Source: MGML01 sp964493985 (GTDB lineage Bacteria; Chloroflexota; Dehalococcoidia; Dehalococcoidales; UBA2162). From it: 42,002 nt of DNA. The notes beneath the pieces are model-generated. The model saw only the letters and a list, made by a program, of their open reading frames with translations, searched no databases and was not told where the DNA came from. The stretch covers positions 1-42,002 of the forward strand of contig CAZBQL010000018.1 in assembly GCA_964493985.1 (NCBI GenBank), written 5' to 3'. Shown piece after piece: positions 32,436 to 39,291 of this stretch (position 1 is the stretch's first letter; every line of letters begins with the position of its first letter). The position numbers were made by a program, and so were the translations under genes.

Positions 32436-32561
32436 CTCAACGACCTGGAAGCCGCGAACCAGAGTATCGATAAGCTCAATAAACTTAAAATCGATACTGT
32501 ATATCCCGGCCACGGCCAGCCTTTCAGGATGGACACATTCTTAGCCAGGTATTCCGGCTAG
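32436..32561 (+). pseudogene. 3' remnant of a second MBL-fold hydrolase gene
   Basis: Translated in frame, this stretch gives LNDLEAANQSIDKLNKLKID, then TVYPGHGQPFRMDTFLARYS and a stop. It matches the last 40 residues of the intact MBL gene (31740-31854) including the PGHGQP metal-ligand motif. Nearly all nucleotide differences in the shared part are at third codon positions. The frame is closed upstream at 32412, there is no start codon, and the N-terminal two thirds is missing. It begins about 20 bases after the membrane-protein gene. Confidence 0.85.
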
Positions 32562-32914
32562 CTACCAGTTCCTGAAAACACAGGAATGATGTATAATATA
32601 TCTGGGCTGATTCGGTATCAGAACATGAACAAGATATTCAATTACTTTCACCTCCATCGCTACAGAGAAGGGAGTTTATACCGGTAAACTCCCTGGTTTA
32701 TTTGCCGGCAGGAGACCACTCGCTGTCAAACTCCCTGAATGGACTCCGTAACAGGTTCCAACGTTCCGTCAGAAAGTACTATGTATAACCGCACGGATGC
32801 CGGATAGTCATGTACTCCAGGACCTTTCCGGAGAAAAACCTTACCGGCATAAATAGATCGGGACCGGATGTATGAGCTGTAAAAATACCAGGAAAAGGAT
32901 CATGTTCAGGAAAT
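32562..32914. other. Intergenic stretch before typA
   Basis: About 350 bases without a gene. It contains the hairpin at 32670-32693. A stretch at 32740-32840 is G/C richer but has no conserved reading frame I can recognise. No clear sigma-70 promoter for typA was identified. Confidence 0.45.
32670..32693. repeat. Nine-bp hairpin, possible terminator
   Basis: GGGAGTTTA (32670-32678) and TAAACTCCC (32685-32693) are perfect arms around TACCGG. The following TGGTTTATTT is only moderately T-rich, so terminator function is uncertain. Confidence 0.5.
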
Positions 32915-34747
32915 ATGCACTATCGTAACGATATAAGGAATATAGCCATAGTAGCCCATGTCGACCATGGCAAGACTACGCTCGTAGATGCCATGCTCAA
33001 ACAGAGTCATATCTTCCGTGATAATCAGGAAGTAGGCGAGTTGATACTGGACAGCAATACCCTTGAAAGGGAAAAAGGCATTACTATTCTGGCCAAGAAC
33101 ACCGCTGTTATTTACCGGGGTGTGAAAATCAACATCATCGATACACCTGGTCATGTCGACTTCAGTGGTGAAGTGGAGAGGGTCATCAGCATGGCTGACG
33201 GATGTCTGCTGCTTGTTGATTCCATGGAAGGCCCGATGCCGCAGACGAAGTTCGTGCTGCGTCATGCCCTCCGGAAAGGGTTGAAAATTATCGTTGTCAT
33301 AAACAAAATGGACAGACCTGACCCGCGTGTGGAAGAAGTGACAAGACTGATCCAGGACCTGTTTCTGGAGCTGGCCATTTCTGCCGACCAGCTTGACTTT
33401 CCGGTGCTGTATGCAAGCGCGAGGCGAGGTATTGCATCGAAAAAACCGGATCTTAACGGAACGGATATCAGCCCGATATTTGATGCTATCCTGGAATTTG
33501 TGCCCCCTCCGGGAATAGAAGACGGTCCTTTCCAGATGATGGTTTCGAATCTGTCTTACGACAGCCACAAGGGCAAAATATCGATTGGTCGCGTATGGAG
33601 GGGAAAGATAGAGGAGCGGGACCGTGTTGCGGTAATCGATTCCGATGGAGACATAGAAGAATACGAAGTTGCTGAAGTATTCACACATATTGGACTTAAA
33701 AGAGTGAAAACACAATATGCAGAAGCCGGAGATATCATTGCTTTGACCGGGGTTGACAGGGTAAGTATTGGTGATACCATTACCGCTACGGAAAAACCTG
33801 ACGCTTTACCCCGGATTGAAATCGGTGAACCAACCGTTGAGATGACATTCGGCGTCAACACCTCACCTTTGAGAGGGAAAGAGGGAAGGTTCTGCACTAC
33901 CCGCCAGTTGCGGGAACGACTTTACAGGGAACTGGATACAAACCTTAGTCTTAGAGTTCGTGATACCACCAGCCCCGATACCTTCCTGGTCAAAGGAAGA
34001 GGTGAACTGCACCTTGCTATTCTGATTGAAACTATGAGACGTGAAGGCTACGAATTCGAAGTATCGAAGCCGCAGGCTATCGTGAAACTGGTCGACGGCA
34101 AGCCGCTGGAACCAGTCGAAATTCTGACTGTCGATACCGGCAAAGAATATATCGGGGTAATATCGGAGATATTGAGTAAACGATTGGCAAGAATGGTAGA
34201 CATGAGAAACGACCAGCACGATAACGTTCGCATGGTCTACCGGATTCCAACGAAGGGGCTTATCGGATTGAGAAGTACCTTCCTGACCGCTACACGGGGA
34301 GAAAGTGTAATAAATACCATGTTCCTCGGTTTCGAACCGGTAAAGGGTGAAATTACTTCTTCCAGAAACGGGGTCCTTGTAGCATCGGAAGATGGCTACG
34401 CTATAACGTATGGCTTGAATAACGCTCAGGAAAGGGGAGTTACCTTTATCGAGCCTGGAACTCGGGTTTATGAAGGTATGATTGTGGGACTGAATTCCCG
34501 GATGCAGGATATACCGGTTAATGTCTGCAAAGAAAAGAAAAAGACCAATGTCCGCTCCTCTACCTCGGATATCGCTGTAAAATTAACCCCTGCCATTAAA
34601 TTCAGCCTGGAACAGGCAATTGACTTTATTGATGCGGATGAATTGCTCGAGATAACACCCGGGAATATAAGGATGAGAAAAAAATTCCTTACCTATTCAC
34701 AACGCCTGAGAAATATTTCAGTTTCCAGACAAGCTATAACACAATAG
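32915..34747 (+). CDS. typA: Ribosome-associated GTPase TypA/BipA
   Basis: This translational GTPase of 610 residues aids 50S assembly and growth under stress. It has G1 AHVDHGKTT (residues 14-22), switch II IDTPGHVDF, G4 NKMDRPD, domain 2 with ISIGRVWRG, and the TypA C-terminal region (GLIGLRSTFLTATRGESVINTMFLGFEP; LEITPGNIRMRKK). The C-terminal tail is normal in length. AGGA lies a few bases before the ATG. It is transcribed alone. Confidence 0.96.
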   Translation: MHYRNDIRNIAIVAHVDHGKTTLVDAMLKQSHIFRDNQEVGELILDSNTLEREKGITILAKNTAVIYRGVKINIIDTPGHVDFSGEVERVISMADGCLLLVDSMEGPMPQTKFVLRHALRKGLKIIVVINKMDRPDPRVEEVTRLIQDLFLELAISADQLDFPVLYASARRGIASKKPDLNGTDISPIFDAILEFVPPPGIEDGPFQMMVSNLSYDSHKGKISIGRVWRGKIEERDRVAVIDSDGDIEEYEVAEVFTHIGLKRVKTQYAEAGDIIALTGVDRVSIGDTITATEKPDALPRIEIGEPTVEMTFGVNTSPLRGKEGRFCTTRQLRERLYRELDTNLSLRVRDTTSPDTFLVKGRGELHLAILIETMRREGYEFEVSKPQAIVKLVDGKPLEPVEILTVDTGKEYIGVISEILSKRLARMVDMRNDQHDNVRMVYRIPTKGLIGLRSTFLTATRGESVINTMFLGFEPVKGEITSSRNGVLVASEDGYAITYGLNNAQERGVTFIEPGTRVYEGMIVGLNSRMQDIPVNVCKEKKKTNVRSSTSDIAVKLTPAIKFSLEQAIDFIDADELLEITPGNIRMRKKFLTYSQRLRNISVSRQAITQ

Positions 34748-34882
34748 GTCGGACCAGATACATCCTGATTTTCAATTCCTCTCGCCGTTGCCATTCTAAC
34801 CGATTTCGTTTGGTCATTGTAAGTATTGTTATTTCATAAATCAGTGTAATGTCTGCTTGTACTGGCTTTTCACAGTTAATCC

Positions 34883-34891
34883 TGATATATT
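34883..34891 (+). promoter_or_regulatory. Extended -10 upstream of the J-domain gene
   Basis: TGATATATT (TG, one base, TATATT at 34886-34891). Initiation near 34898 would give a 22-base leader before the ATG at 34920. No good -35 is present. Confidence 0.4.
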
Positions 34892-34919
34892 CTGTTTGAA
34901 GGTTGTTTTACAGACAGTA

Positions 34920-35297
34920 ATGGAGATAAAGAATTATTACGTCGTGCTGGGAGTCAGCGCCGACGCAACGCCGAAAGAAACTAAAAAAGCCTATCGTCGC
35001 CTGGCAAAGGAGCATCATCCCGACCGTAACCCGGAGAAGAACGCGGAAGCGGAAGCCAGGATAAAAGAGATCAACGAAGCCTACGAGGTGTTGAGTAAGC
35101 CCGATTCCAGGCAGCGGCACGATATGATGTTGACGCTTGCCTCGTATTCGCAGGGGTATTTTTCAGAGGAAATCGATCCCGACTCAATATATGATTCCGA
35201 ACCCATGTCCGACGTGATGCGGAAATTCGCCCATCTGGCTTACATGCAGATGGAGATGAACAGGAATACTCAAAAGGATAATGACCTCTGGTGCTAA
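34920..35297 (+). CDS. J-domain-only DnaJ-like co-chaperone
   Basis: From the ATG at 34920 the product is 125 residues. The J domain (residues 1-66: NYYVVLGVSADATPKETKKAYRRLAKEHHPDRNPEKN, INEAYEVLSKPDSRQRHD) has the intact HPD motif that stimulates DnaK ATPase. The remaining 60 residues are acidic with a Met-rich end, and there is no Gly/Phe region, zinc domain or substrate-binding domain of full DnaJ. It therefore likely recruits DnaK to a specific target rather than acting as a general holdase. The frame is open 21 codons upstream, but those residues do not resemble J proteins. Confidence 0.88.
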   Translation: MEIKNYYVVLGVSADATPKETKKAYRRLAKEHHPDRNPEKNAEAEARIKEINEAYEVLSKPDSRQRHDMMLTLASYSQGYFSEEIDPDSIYDSEPMSDVMRKFAHLAYMQMEMNRNTQKDNDLWC

Positions 35298-35427
35298 TTT
35301 CTAAATTCTAATCTCTAAGCTCTAGACAATATCAGATCTCAAATTTTCAAAACATTTGTATTTTGATATTTGAATTTGTTCAGGATTTAGTATTTCGAAA
35401 GTAGGATTTTACCGGTATGTTACCTGG
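35298..35427. repeat. AT-rich dispersed repeat, left copy
   Basis: Noncoding AT-rich sequence (TCTAAATTCTAATCTCTAAG, then a TTTTCAAAACATTTG segment and GGATTTAGTATTTCG). I recall similar elements in many environmental bacterial genomes; this was not searched. Its last 56 bases (35372-35427) are repeated imperfectly at 36106-36160. Confidence 0.55.
35372..35427. repeat. Direct repeat left of the toxin-antitoxin pair
   Basis: Fifty-six bases starting GAATTTGTT and ending GGTATGTTACCTGG. They align with 36106-36160 with one gap; the shared blocks include GGATTTAGT and GGTATGTTACCTGG. The repeats bracket the toxin-antitoxin genes in direct orientation. Confidence 0.75.
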
Positions 35428-35443
35428 AGAATCCCGATGAACC

Positions 35444-35704
35444 TTACGGTTGTTTTAAACAGTCATCATGATTGTCAATGTTTCGCATAATAAGAATATC
35501 CCCATGACGTTCAAAGGTCATGCGGTATTTGTGATTGACATAAGCTTCGATAATTCCGGGAGTGCCCTCAATTGGATGGCTTCTTAGCCCCGGGTGACGA
35601 AAATCGGCATCAAGAAGGCTGAGTGCCTTGTCTACCTTCCGTTGGATCGTTTTAGGGAGTCTGGAATATTGCTTGATGAATCGTTCCGTGAGTTCGATAG
35701 GCAT
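35444..35704 (-). CDS. RelE/ParE-family toxin
   Basis: This 86-residue basic protein has the RelE/ParE fold signature: FIKQYSRLPKTIQRKVDKALSLL helices, the HPGLRSHPIEGTPGIIEAYVNHKYRMTF strand region and the C-terminal ILIMRNIDNHDDC. RelE-type relatives cut mRNA on the ribosome and ParE-type relatives poison gyrase; the sequence does not decide between them. It starts eight bases after the stop of an AbrB-type antitoxin gene in the same operon. Confidence 0.85.
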   Translation of the reverse strand: MPIELTERFIKQYSRLPKTIQRKVDKALSLLDADFRHPGLRSHPIEGTPGIIEAYVNHKYRMTFERHGDILIMRNIDNHDDCLKQP

Positions 35705-35712
35705 TATCTGCT

Positions 35713-36003
35713 TTACTTTTTACCGGATTGACTCTGAAGGTGTGTTATCGCCGACTTGGCATCCGGGAAACGATGAACTCTCCCGTCGCGGATATCTTCC
35801 TCCGCTTCCTTTTCACCCTGCTGCCAGCGTTTGGTCCAGAACCAGGCTTGGTCTTTGTCAACCAGCTTCTTCAGCTTGAGTACAATCTCCCCATCCCTTA
35901 CCTGCACATCCATATAGTCGCCTTCTTCCACGCCAAGCTTCTGCCTGACCGAAGCCGGCAATGTAATTTGTGCTTTCTTACGAACCTGAATCAACTCCGA
36001 CAT
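35713..36003 (-). CDS. AbrB/MazE-type antitoxin
   Basis: From the ATG at 36003 the product is 96 residues. The N-terminal SpoVT-AbrB swapped-hairpin DNA-binding domain (about 5-45: LIQVRKKAQITLPASVRQKLGVEEGDY) is followed by an acidic helical tail (QQGEKEAEEDIRDGRVHRFPDAKSAITHL) of the sort that wraps a RelE-like toxin. The open frame runs 16 codons further to a TTG, which falls between the promoter boxes, so the internal ATG is preferred. It probably represses its own promoter. Confidence 0.85.
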   Translation of the reverse strand: MSELIQVRKKAQITLPASVRQKLGVEEGDYMDVQVRDGEIVLKLKKLVDKDQAWFWTKRWQQGEKEAEEDIRDGRVHRFPDAKSAITHLQSQSGKK

Positions 36004-36033
36004 ATGAATTTCCAACTTTCTTACTTTCTGATT

Positions 36034-36062
36034 ATCATACTCGCTGACCAACTAAGTGTCAA
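36034..36062 (-). promoter_or_regulatory. Promoter of the toxin-antitoxin operon
   Basis: On the minus strand, TTGACA (36062-36057) and TATGAT (36039-36034) are 17 bases apart; initiation near 36027 gives a leader of about 24 bases. A seven-base inverted repeat TAATCTC/GAGATTA (36078-36084, 36092-36098) lies just upstream. Confidence 0.72.
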
Positions 36063-36105
36063 GTTCTATCCACAGATTAATCTCGTGTTTTGAGATTAGT
36101 TATTC

Positions 36106-36160
36106 GAGTTTGTTTCGGATTTAGTGTAGATATTAGTATTTTCCCTGGTATGTTACCTGG
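36106..36160. repeat. Direct repeat right of the toxin-antitoxin pair
   Basis: Fifty-five bases starting GAGTTTGTTT and ending GGTATGTTACCTGG, matching 35372-35427. Its last eight bases contain the stop codon and final codon of the acyl-CoA dehydrogenase gene on the minus strand. Confidence 0.75.
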
Positions 36161-37355
36161 GCAGGCCCAGAGCCCTCTGGGCGATGATATTCCTCTTTAT
36201 CTGGGATGTGCCTGTCATGATGGTATCGCCGCGGGACGACAGGAAGCTTCTCTGCCATCTTCCATCATCAATTGCATACTTCGAGCCTTTGACAAGTCGA
36301 CTGTAAGGCCCTTCGAGGTACATAGCGAATTCCTGGAGACGCTGGTTCAGTTCCATCGACATCAGACTTCCCACGGCGCTTTCCGGACCGGGGTCTATCC
36401 CTCGTATCTGCCGTGTCAGAGTTCGGAGACCGATATATTTACAGACATTAGCTTCGATGTAGAACTGGGCTAGTTTCTGTCGTACTATCGGATTCTGAGA
36501 AAGCAGTTCGCCATTCTTTTCCATCGTCCCGACAAGGTCGATAAGGTTCAGGATAGTGTTTATCTGTACGTTGGCTGAGTTTGAGTTCGTTCTTTCGAAC
36601 TCGAGGGTACGCATGGATATGTACCATCCCTGGTTTACTTCACCCACCACGAGACTTTTCGGTATCCTCACGTCATCGAGAAAGGTTTCGCAGAACAGGA
36701 AATCACCGTTCATTTCACGCATTGGATTAATTTTAACACCGGGAGTTTTCATATCAAGCAGAAAGTAAGTGAGACCCTTGTGCCTGGGAACGTCCGGACT
36801 GGCGTCTGTTCTGGCCAGCAGGATAGCCCAGTCCGACCTCATTGCTCCGGTCGTCCACACTTTCTGGCCGTTGATTATGAAATCATCGCCGTCCTCAACT
36901 GCCCTGGTCTGCGTATTGGCCAAATCTGAGCCGGCTTCAGGTTCGGAAAATGCCTGGCACCAGTGATCGTCACCGCTGAGGATACGTGGAAGAAATCGTT
37001 TTTTCTGTTCCTCAGTACCTGCCAGCAATATCGTCGGGCCTGCCCAGCCGAGTCCCAGGCCCGCCAGTATCGGGGGCGCCCGTCGTTTCGCCATCTGCTC
37101 GTTGAATATCCATTGTTCGACAAGTGTACCGCCCCTCCCGCCGTACTCCTTCGGCCAGGTTATGCCGACAAAACCGGCTTTATACAGTTTCTTATGCCAG
37201 ATATGGTAGAAGTCCATAATTTCGTCGAGTTCCATGTTGGGACTGGTGATATTGGTCTTGCCCCACCACTCCGGCATATCGATGAGGTTCTCATTCAGCC
37301 AGTCATTTAACTCTTTCTTGAACACTTCCTCTTCAGTTGTGAGGGTGAAGTCCAT
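36153..37355 (-). CDS. Acyl-CoA dehydrogenase family protein
   Basis: This FAD-dependent enzyme introduces a 2,3 double bond into an acyl-CoA. From the ATG at 37355 (AGGAAGGAG upstream, one base after the SDR stop) it has 400 residues. It shows ITWPKEYGGRG, QAFSEPEAGSDLANTQTRA, NGQKVWTTGA and the C-terminal GTSQIKRNIIAQRALGLPR. The position that carries the catalytic Glu in MCAD (EGT) is Thr381, while E254 in LEFERTNSNSA aligns with the catalytic base of isovaleryl-CoA and long-chain enzymes. The substrate is therefore likely a branched or unusual acyl-CoA. Confidence 0.92.
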   Translation of the reverse strand: MDFTLTTEEEVFKKELNDWLNENLIDMPEWWGKTNITSPNMELDEIMDFYHIWHKKLYKAGFVGITWPKEYGGRGGTLVEQWIFNEQMAKRRAPPILAGLGLGWAGPTILLAGTEEQKKRFLPRILSGDDHWCQAFSEPEAGSDLANTQTRAVEDGDDFIINGQKVWTTGAMRSDWAILLARTDASPDVPRHKGLTYFLLDMKTPGVKINPMREMNGDFLFCETFLDDVRIPKSLVVGEVNQGWYISMRTLEFERTNSNSANVQINTILNLIDLVGTMEKNGELLSQNPIVRQKLAQFYIEANVCKYIGLRTLTRQIRGIDPGPESAVGSLMSMELNQRLQEFAMYLEGPYSRLVKGSKYAIDDGRWQRSFLSSRGDTIMTGTSQIKRNIIAQRALGLPR

Positions 37356-37356
37356 T

Positions 37357-38253
37357 CTAGGCTCCTTCCTGGTCGGTGTCACTCAACATAAACGGCATTG
37401 TCCGGGGCAGGTCTTCCCTGTTCCTGCCCTTGGTAAGGGTTTCAGGTATCAGCTTATTCAATTCTTCCGGTGTCCAGCGTCCGTCTTTCCAGAGTATTTG
37501 CTGTACCGGCGGCGGTTCGGCGAATATTCCTACATGCCCGTGCCAGACCTCGAAAATGCAACCGTTGATATCGCCGGCTGATTCGGTGGCAAGGTAAACG
37601 ACCAGGGCTGCGATATCTTCCGGAAGATCGTTTTCAAGGGCTTTGAAAGGTTTTCCTCTCCACAGTGCTATCGGGCGGATGATGTTACAGGTTACTCCGA
37701 ATTTCGCCATGTCCCTGGCTACGGTCCGGGCAAATCCGGTAATTCCTTCTTTAGCGGCGGAATACATAGCCTGGTCTTTAAGACCGAATCCGGTGTGTGA
37801 GGAGGTACAGACTATCCTGCCGTAATCCTGTTCCTTCATTATCTCGCAGGCAGCCCGTGTGCAGTAGAATGTACCGTAAAGGTGCGTTTTGATAACGGCA
37901 TCGAAGTCTTGGGTCTCTATTTCATAAACAGGAGCAACACGTAGAATACCGGCGTTGTTTATCAGGATGTCCAGTCGACCGAACGTTTCCATGGCAAGCC
38001 GGATGATAGCGTTGGCACCTTTTTCATCGGCAACCGAGTCATGACTGGCGATGGCCGTTCCTCCGGCCTGGATAATTTCTTCAACCGTCATATCAGCCGG
38101 GTCGTCCGAGATTCCCAAACCATCATGGGAGGTGCCGATATCGTTGACGATCACTTTAGCTCCTCTGGCGGCGAGTCCAAGAGCTTCAGCTTTCCCGATT
38201 CCTCCTCCCGCGCCGGTAACGACCGCAACCCTGTCTTTAAGCAGGTCTTCCAT
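37357..38253 (-). CDS. Short-chain dehydrogenase/reductase
   Basis: From the ATG at 38253 (GAGGAGGG upstream) the product is 298 residues. The Rossmann motif TGAGGGIG is at about 13-20, followed by NNAG, the catalytic Ser in CTSSHTG and YSAAK for Tyr/Lys. The beginning resembles the hydroxyacyl-CoA dehydrogenase part of multifunctional enzyme type 2 (VIVNDIGTSHDG). A C-terminal extension of about 50 residues (ILWKDGRWTPEELN) follows the core. It shares an operon with the ACAD gene, so a beta-oxidation-like step on an unusual acyl chain is plausible. Confidence 0.9.
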   Translation of the reverse strand: MEDLLKDRVAVVTGAGGGIGKAEALGLAARGAKVIVNDIGTSHDGLGISDDPADMTVEEIIQAGGTAIASHDSVADEKGANAIIRLAMETFGRLDILINNAGILRVAPVYEIETQDFDAVIKTHLYGTFYCTRAACEIMKEQDYGRIVCTSSHTGFGLKDQAMYSAAKEGITGFARTVARDMAKFGVTCNIIRPIALWRGKPFKALENDLPEDIAALVVYLATESAGDINGCIFEVWHGHVGIFAEPPPVQQILWKDGRWTPEELNKLIPETLTKGRNREDLPRTMPFMLSDTDQEGA

Positions 38254-38400
38254 ATTCCCTCCTCGATAACCGACCACCGGTTAATCCGGTCTGGTATTTT
38301 GTTAGATTATAATCCCATATGAGGTCAAGATAAAAGTGGTTTTCTCAGTTCGGGTTAAATTAAGAAAAAAACGCTACCGCTTATAGACTCAAAATGGTAT

Positions 38401-38428
38401 CCTGTTTATCATTGGGAAAACAAACAGG
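38401..38428 (+). promoter_or_regulatory. Possible operator between SDR and EthD genes
   Basis: CCTGTTT (38401-38407) and AAACAGG (38422-38428) are perfect inverted arms 14 bases apart in the divergent promoter region. The spacing is wide, and no convincing -10/-35 pair was found beside it. Confidence 0.32.
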
Positions 38429-38466
38429 TGACTGCCGCTGATAATAAATAAATATGAGGAGTATCG

Positions 38467-38808
38467 ATGATAAAATCAATTTCACTGGCTTACAGGAAAC
38501 CTGGAATGACCAGGGAGGAATTCAGTAAATACTGGAGGGAGATACACGCTCAACTAGCTGCGGATATGATCCCGGGATTAAGGAGGTATGTGCAGAACCA
38601 TTTCATCACGACACCTGGGCGTGAATACGAAGGTGATGGTATTGTTGAAATGTGGTATGACAACATGGAGGCATTTGAAAATTCACTGGCATATCTGCAG
38701 ACCGACGCAGGAAGGCCGCTGGCTGCTGACGGAGAGAAATTTTCAGAGATGCGGAAAGGTTTTCTGTGGGTGGTCGAGGAACATGTGATCAAAGATGAAC
38801 TGAAATAA
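38467..38808 (+). CDS. EthD-domain protein
   Basis: This 113-residue dimeric ferredoxin-like-fold protein is of the EthD/stress-responsive alpha-beta barrel group: SLAYRKPGMTREEFSKYWREIHAQL (residues 6-30) and EGDGIVEMWYDNMEAFENSL. Members often occur with catabolic enzymes and may bind or transform hydrophobic intermediates. GAGGAG lies six bases before the ATG. It is followed 24 bases later by a cupin-like gene, and both diverge from SDR-ACAD. Confidence 0.85.
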   Translation: MIKSISLAYRKPGMTREEFSKYWREIHAQLAADMIPGLRRYVQNHFITTPGREYEGDGIVEMWYDNMEAFENSLAYLQTDAGRPLAADGEKFSEMRKGFLWVVEEHVIKDELK

Positions 38809-38832
38809 TATGTATTCAGAATGGAGTGTTTG

Positions 38833-39285
38833 ATGGCTGAACAAAAGTACAGTAAGAATATTATCACCAGACCCAGGCGGAAAGAACTGGATGAGTGGAA
38901 AGAGTGGGGAGACGTTCGGAAAAGCCATATATACGTGGATGACGAGATTGTCAAAGGTGGATATTACTTACAGGGTTCCTGGCTTTACAAAGCTTCCGAT
39001 GTCCCGTACCCCGATGAGACTCATTCACACGATTTCGATGAATACCTGGGTTTCATAGGTACAAAATTCGATGATCCATTCGACCTGGGTGGAGTCGTAG
39101 ATTTGTGGATGGACGGCGAATTTTACACGCTGGCGGAAACCTGCATGATTTTTATCCCGGCTGGGGTCGACCACTGTCCTGTTTATGCCCGGAGAGTGGA
39201 AAGCCCGATATTCTTCCTTGCGACGACTCACCAGAAGACGTATAAGCGTGAATTAAAAGATAAAGCCGGTGGTGAAGGAGAATAG
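38833..39285 (+). CDS. Cupin-like protein
   Basis: From the ATG at 38833 (GGAG six bases upstream) the product is 150 residues. The middle has THSHDFDEYLGFIG, the usual cupin metal-binding pattern of His, His and Glu, and a later IFIPAGVDHCPVYARR strand with a final His. It may be a metal-dependent dioxygenase, decarboxylase or sensor; the substrate is not indicated. It is cotranscribed with the EthD gene. Confidence 0.72.
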   Translation: MAEQKYSKNIITRPRRKELDEWKEWGDVRKSHIYVDDEIVKGGYYLQGSWLYKASDVPYPDETHSHDFDEYLGFIGTKFDDPFDLGGVVDLWMDGEFYTLAETCMIFIPAGVDHCPVYARRVESPIFFLATTHQKTYKRELKDKAGGEGE

Positions 39286-39291
39286 ATCAGG

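Noticed and set aside
32906..33715. 269-codon minus-strand frame over typA
   Set aside because: typA is unmistakable on the plus strand; the antisense frame has no motif or ribosome-binding site.
35298..36160. Insertion sequence or integron around the toxin-antitoxin genes
   Set aside because: No transposase or integrase frame and no terminal inverted repeats; only direct repeats are visible.
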